Shown: positions 1 to 12,480 of the stretch, in pieces
How the letters are laid out: each line of letters starts with the position of its first letter
Numbering within the stretch: the stretch's first letter is position 1
NCBI GenBank assembly: GCA_000469685.2
Contig: LS997564.1
Location: forward strand, 41,124,240 to 41,188,239
DNA length: 64,000 bases
Source of the DNA: Haemonchus contortus
Taxonomy: Eukaryota; Nematoda; Chromadorea; Rhabditida; Trichostrongylidae
Direction of reading: 5' to 3'
Notes under the pieces: model-generated
The model's input: the letters and a program-made list of their open reading frames with translations, nothing else
Told to the model about the DNA's origin: nothing
Databases searched by the model: none
Translations under genes and position numbers: made by a program

Positions 1-3000
1 AGAGAAATCCCTGGCGAACTCAGTGGCCCATTCCAAATGCACATTGCTGAGTCTCCTAGAGATCTGTTCTTGCATCGTGTTATAATAATTGCGAACCGTC
101 CTCATCTTCCCGTTCCCCTAGATTCGACTAGAGTGAAGTTGGTCGGCTCAATTCACCTCAGTAGCTAAAAGAGACTTAGAAATCAGAATATTTGTGAAGA
201 AGAAGAATACATACTGACCAAGCCGGCGTGAGGAAGGCGCATTGCACTTAACGCATGGCCGATTCCCTTATAAACTATGCCCGGAATTCGGGCAATTATT
301 TCTTTTTGGGCTAGATTTCTACGAAGAGACATTCATTTTCGATGAGATCTATGTGAGAAGAACGAAGCGTCGAACAAAAATGTATGCCGGCTCAGTTGTG
401 AAGTCCAAGTCTGAGGTAGGGATGTTTCGTAAGACACGCATCAGTCGAGGCGGACCTGTCAGGTTCTACCAGAAGGAGGTCACGCGGTAGTCTCTCAAAG
501 CACTGCTACAATGCAAATTCCTGTGAGTCATTGTTTGCATATCTCAAGGTCTCCCCTACTGGGTATGACCAGCCCGATTCGAATGACGAGAACCAGGCTC
601 TTTGGGAGATTGCAAAAGGGAGAAATGAAGTTCAAATCTCTGGAGACAAGCACGGGATGAGAGTATTTGCATTAGTAAATAAATGGGCGTAGCTGTAGCC
701 TGCAGGGGTATGCTTACAGGTGGTAAGACTAGCGAGACGACTATTTTGATTAGATTTAAGGGACTCAATTGACCAAATTGGTGCTCGAGAATATGGCATA
801 GACGCATTGCGTTGCTGAAGTGAGAGACAGTCTAGAATAGGTCAACATTCCGAGTTAAGACCTCCTCTTCCTTGACAGGAACGCCCACTTAGGGCGTACC
901 TAACAGAATTTTCCGAGGCGAGTAGAATCATGTAAAAAACATATGATAACATGCATGCAAAGTAAATCGAAATTAGCTGAATTTGTTGGGATCTATGCCG
1001 CCTTTTCTTACGCAGTTGCGCAAGGTAAAGAGCAGTATCGGGAAACTGGCCCGAACCTCACTAATTCCCTGTATAGTGTAGGAACTGATAAGTAAATCGG
1101 TATCAGGTAGAACAAGGAAAGAATACGGATCCGGTGTGATTGATAATTGTTTTCCCATTGATCTGAAGTGATAGAGCATGATATTTCCACTAGGGGAATG
1201 TAGAGAAGCGATTTTCAGAGAATAAAAGACAGGTGAAACTGGTGACGAAACTGCGACAGGTGAAATTGAGCGGCTGGGAAGAGCAATGGCGTTGAGGAGA
1301 ACTCATGGGTGATAAGGTACTTCCTCAGATGAATAGGTAGTACTACGTATAATATCATCGAAGAGAAGACGATATCGAGACATCGCTGCGGATGGGAGCG
1401 ACAGTGACGATTTACTGAGTGAGGAAGACAGCAAAATAGAGCACGAGAGGGTATGCTCAGGAAGGCACTATCGGTTAATCGTGGAAGAAGGTTCATGCAG
1501 AACTCTGATAAGGAGGCCAGGTAGTATCAGCTGGTCGACCCGCAATAAGATGCGAATAAAAAACGTCAAAAAGTGGAGCGGTTGAAGATCGTTCTAGAAT
1601 CGGAAGTAAACATCACCATCGTCTAATAAGTAAACAAGAACATCAAGACAAAGCAAATAACAAGTCACAGCAGCAGGTGAAAACAGCTTTTCGAGGATAT
1701 ACTCATGACCGTATGAAGCTTCTGAAGGATATAGAAAGCCTTCAATACAAGAAGTGCTGCCGTACTCCAGTTTTTTTCAACTCTGATCACACCATTTCGA
1801 ATGTTCCCATGTGATTTCCATTCAGAAATATAGTTTCTCAGGATGCGTATTTGCCCTATGCTGAGGCCTTCAGAGGCAAGCACTATATAAGCACTTCCGT
1901 CAGGCACTCCTGAACTTCAGCTCTCCCAAACAAGCCTGGTCCGACATACCAATCATGGAGTAACTAAAGTTTTGATTCTCCTTGGAAGATATCATCCGGA
2001 ACTCGATTTCGAGAACGTATGCTTCAAAAACAATATTCAATCGAATCGACCCTGGCTTCTAGCGGCCCAACGATTGAAGCATGACACGTCAGGATATTAG
2101 GTTGTGTCTATGGAGGAAAACAGATTAATGCAGTGTACTGAGGAGCGCTTGCCAAGTGTGTCGCTCACGTGGCCCGCCGACATGAGCTTTCATAAAGCAT
2201 ATATTCATCGAAGTCTGAAGTATAGCGTGTGAGTAAGGCTAACAACAACAATGAAGCAGAATCCGGAGAGCACTTTACCGTGGCTGGTTTTGACTATTCG
2301 TGCAGGCGAGACGAGTTCGAGTGAAGGGAATGGATGAGGAAGACCACCTACAATGAGGGAAGTATGATGAGAACTTCTTTGAAATTGGCGCAAGATATTT
2401 GGATTTCTTCAAGTGAGAAAGGAGCTACCCCATCTCCGAACTACAAGCTGATCATCAGCTTCCGAACCAAATGATCTGGTCAGTGTTTGCTCCTTTGAGT
2501 TGTTATATCACTTTCGTTTTTGGGTTTGCCCCTCTTTTTGAGATGTGAGGCTGTGAGCAGTGGGCATTGAATGACCCTTGTAGGCAGATCTGCGGCCAGT
2601 ATCGAAAATGGGACCAAATACTGTCTTACGTAAACAATGTAAGGCTAGGTGAAGGATGTAGCTCCTTGCTACAAGGAGACAATAGAAACGAATGTTGTTA
2701 GGTTCCCAACAAGCCAGCTCCAGGCCCTTCAGAGTGACTTGTAGAGCTCTGCACGTCAGGGAGCTTAGCGAATGAATATTTCAAGGAATGAGAGTTACTC
2801 AGATGTAATGGGAAGAAAGCCCTCATACAGTAGAAGCCTGAAGAAGCACGAGCAAAAAGAAACCAGTAAGCAAACAACGCCAACAGGGTCACTATAGAAC
2901 GAGTTATCGAACGCACAGAAGATGACCGCTGGCGAAGGGGGATCGGAGAGGAAAAGACGGCACACAATAGTCCCAAAGCATTCCGATCCACTAACTCCGA

Positions 3001-3778
3001 TAACTGTAATGTAATGGTGAAATCGGCGTGAAATCGGAAGACTTCGAGCATATGAGGCTATTGCGATTGAACTGCGCTTCCTGCTTAGCCTGCTGTGAAC
3101 TGGCCTAATCAAGGACGGCCGTTCGATTTGAAAGCGTTTACGACTCCGATTGGCAATGGGCCGGATTTCCTAGGATAATGGGCAAGCTAGTCACGGGTGG
3201 CTTCCATACACTGCTTAATTGAGCCAAGTCTTCGAATTGACGGTGCCCGAAACGGACTACTGCTCCCCAGAGAATCCCACACGCGACCGGGAGGCTGTCA
3301 ACGTTCACTCAACTCGAGAGGCAATTTCACAAAGTTGTGTCAACCGAGTCACTTTGAAATGAATACTCATTCTGACAGCTTCCAAGATCCGAGTTTTGAA
3401 GGACATTTTGAGGCAGGAGAGTGATTTGCATCGCTAAAAAACATTACCTGGGACGATGGGGAACTTCACAAGCCGCCTGAGCGGAATGAGTCGGAGCGAA
3501 GAACTTCGAAGCTTACAGGGCCTTTCAAGCCGGAAAACAGAAGGACGGCAATTACTTGATGATGTTCGAAGCAGAAGAAAATGTCACAAACAACAAAAAC
3601 AACACCACGAGTTCAAAGAACTTGCATGCTTCAATGAGGTAACACTGGCTCATCAACTGAAGACGACCTATTACACTAACATATTCATGGACAAGGGCTA
3701 CTCAACTGAAGACAATCCGTTCATCGAATCCCACCGACGAGGTGTCTGACTGTTCTCCACATCGATCTTAGGTCTTTT
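1..3778. other. Unassigned stretch, no supported gene
   Basis: No exon set with matching splice sites and phases was found on either strand. Open frames of 60-117 codons occur (for example 242-490 +, 2698-3051 - and 3456-3749 +), but they overlap each other on opposite strands. They lack recognisable motifs, signal peptides or adjoining exons, and look like chance frames in about 45% GC DNA. The stretch is probably intergenic or intronic. Confidence 0.5.
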
Positions 3779-3782
3779 TTAA

Positions 3783-4152
3783 AGGCACAGTTCACGATAA
3801 CTTTGAATTACCCGTTTTCATTCGAAAAACGGAAGTGTAGAATCAGAATAGTTTATCGGTAGAGAGGAAAGCGAGAGAATACGCCGATTTCGAGAAAAAT
3901 ATGGCTCCTCAAAAGGAGGGAAAATAGAGCATGGACGAGATTGCCATGACGGAAATAACATGAAAGGGGTATTCGGACGGATTTCAGTTATTGCTACTCG
4001 TCCGAGGTTTCACACGGGCCAGTCTTTGAGCCTTCATGACTCCCTAACTAGAGCTTTTTCCTATATTATAGTGCCAGATCTAGTATAGGCGAGGGCCTCA
4101 AATTCATCCTGTGTGGGAATCTCAGAAACCATTTTTACCGTGAACTGTGCTT
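3783..4152. mobile_element. TTAA-flanked MITE, short copy
   Basis: A 370-bp non-autonomous element. The left end reads TTAA then AGGCACAGTTCACG. The right end is the reverse complement, CGTGAACTGTGCTT, followed by TGAA, a one-base variant of the TTAA target duplication. The inner right end resembles that of the larger copy at 19560-20258: both have AATCTC, then GAAAC, a T-rich stretch and GTGAAC. TTAA duplications are typical of piggyBac-type transposons, so a piggyBac-derived MITE is the likely class. This is inferred, since no transposase is visible. Confidence 0.6.
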
Positions 4153-4156
4153 TGAA

Positions 4157-6960
4157 CAATCCCATGATTTAGAGCTAAATTTGACCGTTTGATAAGGGGC
4201 ATTTCTTGGGCCTTAATCCGATACGAGTGCTCCAATTCTGAAAGGTGTTGCCGTCTCTCGCTCGTTGATCAAAAACCACTCTTTGCTAGTCCGTCACAGG
4301 GCGGGACTTGCTAGTAGAGGCGGGGCATGAGTTGGAAATTTGATCCCGATTTTGTTGAAGCTCTGACAAGCGTATACATCATGTCCTTGACAACCAACTT
4401 GATTATGCCTTTTTTCAGATGAACAGGCATTGATCGATATCAAACAATGTTATATGTCCTCAAGGAAGAGTACGAAAGCAAAGCTCGAAATGCAGTATCC
4501 TAGTGGTGGTTCACTATGACAGAAACTCGTTTGCCTGCATGGTGACTTGCGGTAGAGATAATTGGTTTTGGTGTTGAAAAAACAGAGAGGAAAGGGAATG
4601 GCTATGATTAATTGAGAAAATCTCGCCGAATACACGTCCATGGCATGCGGACGGAGGATTCACCACATGGAAGCCTGTGACTTAATTTGTAGTCCATTAG
4701 ATGCCCCAAAAAACAACCTTACCCAGCTAGAAAACAACATCGAAATCCTATACTGAAATGGATAAACAGATGGAGTCAGCGGCTGTGCCAATTCTGAATA
4801 TCAATGTCTACTGTGTAAACTAAAAGTACAATAAATAAAAGGACAATACTACCGAAAAAACGAGATGAACAGAGGTTGTGGGGCTATTTTGCTTGGAACA
4901 TGAGGGTAGAGGACCCTTTCTGACCTTCTCGAGGTTCTATTTCGTCTTACCTGGACGATTTTGAAGGGGCACATGCACTTTTAATGTGGGGCACTGCTCC
5001 GATAAGAAATAATGTCCCATCCATCCCTCAAGGTCGTCAAGGTCGTCGAGGGGTGAGGCATGTGGGTGGGTGGGGCTTGTGGGCCTCTGTACGGCATGTG
5101 AAATCCTATAACACTACGTTGAAGCGGTCTTGAAGAGAGAATTCTTGAGTGAGCATTAACGGATGCATGCGACATCATGGCGATCCTAGGTGAATGCATT
5201 TGGGGGTCTTCACAATCGCCAAACAGGGAGGAGAGCATGAGCATACGCACACCCTAAAAAACCACATCAAGGAGGGATGGTTGACTCTTGAGTCATGACT
5301 TGGCGTTGAGTCACCGAATGCGGCAAATTACTGAATTTGATGACAATGTAATGGAACATTGCACGGTTGACGATTTTTTGCCACGGTAAAGTTGGCAAAA
5401 CGAGCCCAGAAAATCAGGAATAGACGCCTCCGCAGGAATGCCAGCCCCCAAATCGACCAAATGTCCGTGTAATTGTGGAGCGAGCAGACAACAAACCCAG
5501 CAGACACTTCGCACCTCTAACTACCGTTTTATTACAGAGCCATAAAAAGAACGCGGAGACCTGATCTTACCTCCTAGGAAGGCGCAATTAAGTAAGAGTA
5601 GCTGTCCAAACAGTCACGCATTGTACAACGTTGAAGCATCCCCGATTCCAAAGAGGATGGAGGGAAATAGGAGCAAAAGGAAGCTTTTCTCAGACTTCAT
5701 AGGCGTCCCAATTAATTTGGTTGATAAACCGATTACTGTTTTGGGTTGCGACCGCTCGTTCGACTGATAGTTCGTAGGAAGAGGTGAAGGCGTCTTTGGC
5801 CTATACAGTGGCTAGCAGTGAGGCGCTTGTGAACTCAGCCCATTTATGTTCCAGGCAAGTCTGGGCCCGATTTACTGACCCTCAAGAAAGAGTGGAAACT
5901 GCGGAAGCTAACTCTTGATTCTCAAAGTAACGATGTGGGCTGGCCAAATAGGCTGAAATTTCTAAAGAAGTCTCAAAAAATGAACGAAAGGTGACAAAAG
6001 ATATTAATAGAATCAAAGAATCCAAATGGAAGCTCTCCCACTTCGAAACGAAAGCTCAAACGAGTGTTTATGAGGTTTCAAAAGCACGAGAAAGATGAAA
6101 TGTGCGAGGATCATCTTAAAAATGTACATCTGGCAGAACGCCAGCGAAAAACAATCATTTTGGTTTGGCAGCGATCATCACAATGTGTCGACAGTGTCGA
6201 ATCGATAGCACGACGAACGAGGAGAGAGCGGGTTCGACCAAACAGACGCTCAGAGTGAGTGCAGCAGATCGGGAGACCGACCTCATCACCGCGCTGGTTA
6301 GTGGGGTGGCCGAATTTCGAACCACAACGACCTTGATAACGAACTTTCGAAATCTGACCTTCGTATACGTTCACCCACTCCATCGAGGTCCCATCGTATC
6401 ACGCGTTGACATATTGCTGCCTTCTTGAAGGCACGAAAGAATGGTGTCTGGGGTTTCTTGATGGGGTGAATCTGTGACCTTCAAGGACAGCATAAGGAAC
6501 GCTGTAGAGTCGAAAAATAGCATAGATTGGGCGTCATAGGGGTAAGGATCCTAAAGCCTGCTTAGCCGACGTTCAGATTCAAAGATGGACGAGTTTCCTC
6601 GGCGTTGTAGTGACTATAGAGGTTGCACCATTCGCACCAAGATGCATAAGTTGACGCAGGCAGCTGGTGCCCTGTACGCAATTTCAGACATGCACATTTG
6701 GACAGCTCGTCCAAATACCCCTTCCCTTCGTGAGCTGTATCTTTGATATTCAGAAAATTTGTAGAAGTAAATGATCTAGAGGGTAGATAAATGATCCTAT
6801 CGAACTTGGAAGTCAACTCCAATTGAGTAGATGAGGGAATAGTATAAGGTCAGCAACATTATTTATTGTGATCCGGAAGTTAGAAGAGGCTAGGATCGCT
6901 TTTAACAGAGCTGCAATAATTGAAGAATTCCCATTATTGGAATCTTAGTTTAACTACTCG
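4157..6960. other. Unassigned stretch
   Basis: No gene could be assembled. Frames at 4981-5250 (-), 6064-6258 (+), 6111-6383 (-) and 6165-6428 (+) overlap one another in different frames and carry no family motif. Small direct repeats such as AAGGTCGTC twice near 5030-5050 are present. The stretch is probably intergenic. Confidence 0.5.
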
Positions 6961-7255
6961 TAATGTGTGTAGGTGTTCTAGTGGTACACAGGAAAACACA
7001 TGGTCCGGGCGTCCAATCCCAAATCGATATCCGCCCAGTTCTTCCCAGTTCCTTCGAGGGCTGATTAACTGAGGTCAGACCCGTGCGGGAGGATAAAAGC
7101 GCAGTCTTGTAACATCGACTAGCCAACGCAGCTCATTGTATCATAGGCGACATTGTATCATAGGCCACATACGGATTCAAATCGCCATGACGACTCAAAA
7201 TTTTAGTCGCATGCGGTGCGCATCCCAAAACGCGATTAATCAACGCATACTTCAT
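6961..7255 (+). mobile_element. tRNA-type SINE, copy 1 (diverged)
   Basis: Shares the layout of the four other SINE copies in the window: a Pol III A-box-like start (TAGGTGTTCTAGTGG), a degenerate B box (GGCGTCCAATCCC), CGATATCCGCCCAG, a body word GGGAGGATAAAAGCGCAG, CTAGCCAACGCAGCTCATTGTA, and a tail with GGTGCGCATCCC and GATTAATCAACGC. It contains a 17-bp tandem duplication, ATTGTATCATAGG(C/G), near 7136-7170. It is the most diverged of the full-length copies. The family is inferred from the comparison between copies; its tRNA ancestor cannot be named. Confidence 0.6.
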
Positions 7256-7429
7256 TCAGTTGTATTCTCAGTTAATCACGTAGAATTTCGACAATAAGAG
7301 GTGAAAATATCGAGCATCAGTCTCTAAGGATGATGCGGAATCACAGCAGACGACATTTACTAGCAAAAAGCTTGAGCATTGGAGCGTGGCCAACTTGCGG
7401 ACCGCAATGATTCATATTGATTCTTTTCT

Positions 7430-7680
7430 TCACAGGATCGGAAGTATGTAATGAGTTACAAAGATAGACGGCATCTATATACCTAAACCTACCTCAAACT
7501 TTATTTTTAGAGATTTTGTGCTTTCGGGTTACTTCTACTGAGCCACAGCCTATCTTTCACAGAAATGATGGTATGTAATGATTTACAAAGATGACGTCTT
7601 ATACATACACCTCAAACCATATTCTTGTGGACTTTGTGCGGTCTGGTTACTACTACTTCGAGGCGGGGATAGCCGAGTGG
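7430..7680 (+). repeat. Two tandem units of a 110-140 bp repeat
   Basis: Two adjacent units begin near 7430 and 7554 with CACAG, a short purine-rich word, then TATGTAATGA(G/T)TTACAAAGAT, GACGTCTTATACAT or its variant, a CCTCAAAC block and TTTTGTGC. Three further units of the same type lie at 10817-12480, on the other side of the RTE-type LINE. The LINE therefore sits between units of one array. Function unknown; the units may be an old tandem repeat or MITE into which the LINE inserted, or LINE-associated 5' repeats. Confidence 0.5.
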
Positions 7681-7742
7681 ATCCCTGTGTGCACCACAAG
7701 CTGGCTGCCTTTGAACGCGAAAAAGATGTCTTCTACGTCTCG

Positions 7743-7795
7743 AACAGACATGATGGCATCGTCGAGACAGTCTCGACAATGCCATCATGTCTGTT
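7743..7795. repeat. 26-bp inverted repeat inside the LINE endonuclease region
   Basis: Arms 7743-7768 and 7770-7795 are reverse complements with one mismatch and a one-base loop. One arm includes ACAGACATGATGGCAT. The hairpin lies just upstream of the AGDVNGHID endonuclease fragment of the decayed LINE. It probably arose by local inverted duplication during replication or repair. A role as a functional RNA structure cannot be shown. Confidence 0.75.
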
Positions 7796-8866
7796 CCGGA
7801 AGGGAACCATGTCCCCATAGCGGGTGATGTGAATGGGCACATCGACAGTGAAAGGAGTAGCTTAGAAAGTATGCATGGAAGTAGAATAACAGAGGACAGG
7901 AAAGAAAAAGGAGAGGCGAAGAGCAAAACTTATAAGGTGACCTACGGCAAAGGCGGGAAACGAGCGCAACTAGACCATGTGCTTACAAACGATGGGCCCT
8001 CAATACTATTACGGAAATGAAGCTACTGCCTGGCGCAGAATCGGCTCCGTGCCCCAAGACTCTTCTACCCGAACAATGAAGGACAAGGGCAGCCCTGGAT
8101 CCGGTGATGGAAGCTGTACCAAACCGAAGGAGAGAACTCAAATGGAATATAATGGGAGCTGGTCTGCCAGATACGGAAGGGCTGATCCAGCAGACCTGGA
8201 GTAACTCTGCGAAAGTTATTCTACATGTGGAAGAGAAACGCTGGAATAGACTTGAGTTGGGTTTGAGAAGACAGTGAAGAATGGTCATAGAACGACGAAG
8301 GTGAGCGAGTTGTGAGGTAGAAGGGAGGGATCATCATCGGGCAGCTCAGGACTAGACTTGTGAGGGTTGTGAAGAACGACGAAGTTGCAGTTTTGAGGAA
8401 GCCCAGTGAGGTCAAGCATAAGTGGAAAGAATACTTCGACAGACTTCTAAACGAAAAATTCGCGCATAGAAACAACCCTCCCCCTCCAAGTAGAGGCAAC
8501 GGCGCGGGGTAAAGTGGCTCATCCGATCCCTGAGCGCGGTGGCCACTTCAGAAAGAATCCCAAATGCACTGAGAGGCAGTACCGTTCCCATCTTTGAGCT
8601 CGAGGAGAACGCGATGGAGTACTACAAATGCCTTGGCTGGATTGCTCACACGCTAAAACTGTACGAGCGGTTGGTCGACCCAGAATTGAGGAGCTGGTCA
8701 CAGCTGATACCGTCTCCATAGATAGACAAGTTATAGAGAAGTTTTGAAGAGAAGCGTAGACCCTCTTACCTAACCTTCCTCGATCTGGAAAAGACTTTCG
8801 ACCATTTCCGCGAAAAGTCCCTCTCAGAGCGCTCCATAGCAGTGAAGCGTTCCATAGCATCTGATA

Positions 8867-9750
8867 CGAGGGTTGCCTTTTATATTTCGGGATTTGGAAA
8901 CACTAGTGTAGCAATCTAGCAACTGACACCACTATGTAAAGTTTGACTATTTTGAGGTTCTGGTGCAAAATTGAGCGCAATTCGTGTTGTTTACACTAAG
9001 TTATAAGATTTTGTTTCGGCCAAGTTATGGAGTTGAACCGTGAGCATTTTCGCGCGATTATTTTCTTCAACATTCGACGTGGACTAACTAAACAGCGGTG
9101 CGTGGATGAACTTGGTTCAATTTTTGGTGATGAAGCTCCAGAACCAGTGTTTATCGTTGGTCCAGTGAGTTCACCCGAGGTCGTAGTTCACTCGAAGACG
9201 AATTTCATGGAGGTCGTCCAAAATCAGTTGTCGTTCCGGAAACGGTTCATGCTGTGCACAAACTAATACTGCAAGATTGTCATGTGACCTATCGTGAGAT
9301 TGAGGCAACCTTAGGCATTAGTGGGATTAGTTTACATTCAGTTTTGCATGAACATTCGACTGTAAAAAAATTTGTTGGCGTTGGATCCCACGCCACGACA
9401 ATGCGAGCTCCAACACATGGGCTCAAACAACAGCATTTCGGAGCACTCAAAACAACGATTTGACAGGTCATCAGCCATGTAGTCGCCGAGTGACTCCTTC
9501 TCATCCCGTACATAAAAAATAAAATGAGAGATCAACGTTTTTCGACACGTGAAGAAGCCGTTGATGCGTTCAGAATCCATGTCTTAGAGTTACCTACATC
9601 AGAGTGGCAAAAGTGCTTCAAAAATTGGTTCGGGCCCATACAAAAGTGTATAGATCTTAATGTGGAGAATTTTGAAAGGCAGTCAAGCGATTTTCAATGA
9701 ATAGTATTTGTTCCTGTTCTCAAATCTCGAAATGTAAAAGGCAGCCTACG
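8867..9750 (+). mobile_element. Internally deleted mariner transposon (copy 1)
   Basis: An 884-bp element flanked by TA dinucleotides at 8865-8866 and 9751-9752. The terminal inverted repeats are about 26 bp: the left starts CGAGGGTTGCC, and the right, read in reverse, starts CGTAGGCTGCC. The N-terminal transposase part begins with an ATG at 9027 and shows the HTH region (FRAIIFFNIRRGL, IFGDEAP) of mariner-family proteins. The second HTH region (VTYREIEATLGISG) follows in another frame. The C-terminal end (REEAVDAFRIHVLE, EWQKCF) is near 9545-9640. The catalytic D,D34D core is missing, so the element is non-autonomous. It lies within the decayed RTE-type LINE. Confidence 0.9.
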
Positions 9751-10279
9751 TATTCCTGATCAAGGATATGTACGATGGGTCCACGACAGCAATACGCGCC
9801 CTACACGGCCTTACCGAAGCAATAGTCGTTGCAGCAGGAGTACACCAATAATCTAAGCTCAAAGCCGGTCCCCTAAATACTGATCGGGGAAGCAATCGTA
9901 TAAAAAGAGAACTTGCGATGCCTTGTGAGCGAACTAGCTGCTGATGGTAGGACCAGTCCGTGAAAGTCTAAATAAACGCAGCATGGATGAAGTAAAGGGA
10001 GGCTACTGTACCCTCTGTTATCGACCAGGTTGCGTAATGGAAACATTACAGGGCAGTAGTAAGGCCCACGATGATCTACGGCGGCGAGAGCTGGCCCGTA
10101 TGGAGAGACCCTGAAAGGCAGTCCACGCCGCTGAAATGAGGATGCCCCGATGAGCCTGCGGTAAGACGCGAGTGGAACTGGTTAGGAACGAAGACGTCAG
10201 AGCACCCAAGAGATTAGCTGCTGAGCTGAAGCGAGAGCAGCGTCTACGACGGTTTAAACGTCCTGACAATAAGAAGACT

Positions 10280-10555
10280 ACAGAGGGCGGAGGTGGTGCA
10301 GTGGCAAGTGGCGCACTATCTCACACGCACGATCAGAAATTCGAATCCCGGGTCGATATCCGCTCAGGCCACCAATCCCTCGGAGTCGGTTAATAGGTAT
10401 CAGGCTTGTCTGGGAGGATAAAAGCACTGACGTACATCGGCTGGCCACCGCAAGTCATTGTACAAGCAACATACGCACTCATTATGCCTCTACGATCATG
10501 AATGGAAGTAGAGTGCGGGGCGCATCCCTCAGAAGGGGTTGACTAACGCCATAAA
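10280..10555 (+). mobile_element. tRNA-type SINE, copy 2 (best preserved +)
   Basis: An A-box-like TGGTGCAGTGG at the 5' side and a B-box-like ATTCGAATCCC about 45 bases on indicate a Pol III promoter of tRNA origin. The body contains GTCTGGGAGGATAAAAGCAC and CATCGGCTGGCCACCGCAAG, found almost unchanged in the minus-strand copy at 41395-41640. The tail reads GGTTGACTAACGCCATAAAC. It interrupts the RTE-type LINE between its thumb-region piece and its C-terminal piece, so it inserted after the LINE. Confidence 0.75.
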
Positions 10556-10816
10556 CTTTATCCTTTTTTCTCTTTTGAAGAGGCTACCGAATCATTCGAC
10601 AAAGGAGGCAATGGAGTTTGATGCTGAAGGGAAGCATCCACGAAAAGCCTCAGAAAGGAGTTGGCAAGATGTGATCAAGGAAGACCTCGATAAAGTTAAT
10701 GTAACAGCAAAAGAGGCCGTAGATAGAAAAAAATGGAGTAGATTGACTAGAGTGGCGGATCGTACGACGGTGGGCGCGGGATTAACACTAGAGAGAAGAA
10801 GTCGTTTCTCACCTAT

Positions 10817-12480
10817 TTTCGATCGCAGAATTGATAGTATGTAGTGATTTACAAAAATGGACGACTTCTACAAACATCTTATTCACAGTGTTCGGGAAAC
10901 CTGTGCATTTTGGTTATTCCTACGGTGCCGCAATTTCGATTCTCTTCGGTTTCCTTCACAGAATTAGTAGTACATATGTATTGGGTTGTCCGAAAAGTTT
11001 CCGCCGATTTTTGATACCCCGGATTTACCAACCGTTGTATAAAAGATCAAGGACCCAACCTAATAAGGTTATATGTTTTCTGAGAGTAGAGTAGAGAAGA
11101 GTAGATTCTCCTCTATATTCCTGTTGAGACTCTGTCAACACTTGTCGAAGTTTGCCTGTACAGGACTCGTATGAAAATGGAGAACCACTGCGCGCATTTT
11201 CGGCATCTGAAGTAATTCTTCTACCGCAAGGCCTAGGCTGCGGCCCAAGCCGCATGAAAGATATATGACGTTCGAGTATACCATGCTCTAAAGGAACGTA
11301 CAGTGCATGACTAGTTTGCGAAATCCAATCAGAGTGAATTTACCCTCGAAGACCGGCAACCTTCAGGGAGACTATCATCACTTAAGACGACCAAACCAAA
11401 ATGTTAACGAAAGTGAATTGGCACAGAACTTCTCGTAGAGTAGGACAAGGGCTTAGTGTTTCAAAATTAATCATCCATGGTCATCTGCAGGCGCTTGGTT
11501 TTGTAAAGAGCCTTGATGTTTAGATATCTCGCGTTAGGAGCGAGCGCAATGCGATGGACCGCGCCTCCATGTGCGACTCGTTCCTCGAACGAAATATAAA
11601 TGAGCCGTTTCTGCAACGCACGAGCACGAGGGACGAAAATCGGATTGAGTACAGCAATGAGGAGCGGAAACGATCGTGGAGCCCCCTGGTGAGCCGTCAC
11701 AAACCGCTGCAAAAGTCAAAATCCAGGTGCGGATGACTATGCCGAGTTGCTGATGGGATTTAGGGGAAATCACTTACCATGAGCTGTCGTCGCACAATCG
11801 AAAGATGACTTAGGAAAGGTACTATAGTTAGCTAGAAAATATGGGGGCAGCGATAGAGCAAAAGCGACCCGAAGTGGCCATTTGTGAGGACGTAATCTTC
11901 CAACAGGGTACCTCCAGACCACACGTATTTTTGGCCATTCGTCAAAAGTTGCTAAAGCTCGGGTAGGATGTCTTACCACACCCCCCATATAGTCCAGACA
12001 TAGCACCATCAGAATACCACTTGTTTGGGTTTCTGCAAAATTCCTTGAATGGAATATCGTTCAATTCGCTAGAGGACTGCAAAAAGCACCTGAGTGGGTT
12101 TTTCGATTTTTAGTCTGAAACATTCTATGGAAGAGGGGAACTGGAACCTACAGGAAGATGGTGAAGCCTTACTGAAGAGAATGGAGGATATATTGTTCAA
12201 TCAATGGATTTCTTCTTCTAGGAATTTTCATTCAAAGATGAATCAAAAATCGGCGGGAACTTTTCGGACAACCTAATAATAATGTACAAAGCTCAATTTC
12301 TGTTTTCCGGAATGTTGTGCATTATTTTTGCTCCTGCTGCGCCGCATCGTGGACTCTCGTCAGTTTCTTTGACAGGATTGATAGCAAATAAAGATTAACC
12401 AAGGACGATGTCTTCTATATGCACCTCAATTGCTACTTTTGGGATTTCGTGCATTATAGTGATTTTGTCAGCTCGAGCGA
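10817..12480 (+). repeat. Three more 110-140 bp repeat units, split by a mariner
   Basis: Units begin near 10817, 10956 and 12367 with (C)ACAGAATT(G/A), then a TATGTA(G/A)TGATTTACAAA word or its variant, a CTTCTA(C/T)A block and TTGTGCATT. The middle unit is cut by the mariner at 10981-12276: its beginning lies at 10956-10980 and its remainder at 12277-12366. These match the two units at 7430-7680. The array therefore predates both the mariner and probably the LINE between the two blocks. Confidence 0.5.
10981..12276 (+). mobile_element. Degenerate mariner-family transposon (copy 2)
   Basis: A 1296-bp element flanked by TA (10979-10980 and 12277-12278). Terminal inverted repeats of about 35 bp read TTGGGTTGTCCGAAAAG on the left and, in reverse, TTAGGTTGTCCGAAAAG on the right, continuing with CCGCCGATTTTTGAT on both sides. 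The transposase C-terminus is recognisable near 11985-12090: SPDIAPSEYHLFGFLQNS is the conserved region around the third catalytic Asp of mariner-type enzymes, followed by a CKKHLSGFF-type helix and FYGRG. Upstream parts are broken by stops and frameshifts. It belongs to a different subfamily from copy 1. Confidence 0.9.

Larger units (their letters stand above)
7681..10816 (+). mobile_element. Decayed RTE-type LINE with nested insertions
   Basis: Translated fragments in changing frames follow the order of an RTE-class non-LTR retrotransposon. An endonuclease piece at about 7787-8015 has AGDVNGHID and, further on, TYGKGGKR then LDHVL. A piece at about 8040-8215 resembles the post-endonuclease linker. 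The start of RT domain motifs (FLDLEKTFD) is near 8777. The late RT/thumb region reads YRAVVRPTMIYGGESWPV near 10045-10100. The C-terminal tail (RSWQDVIKEDLDKVNV, then REKW-like DRKKW) lies at 10610-10770. Frameshifts and stops are frequent, so the copy is dead. A mariner (8867-9750) replaced or split the RT core, and a SINE (10280-10555) split the C-terminal part. Confidence 0.8.

Noticed and set aside
7668..7700. tRNA-like A-box word GGGATAGCCGAGTGGATC
   Set aside because: It resembles the D-arm region of a tRNA-Leu/Ser, but no acceptor stem, anticodon arm or B box follows, and the sequence lies at the edge of the RTE relic.
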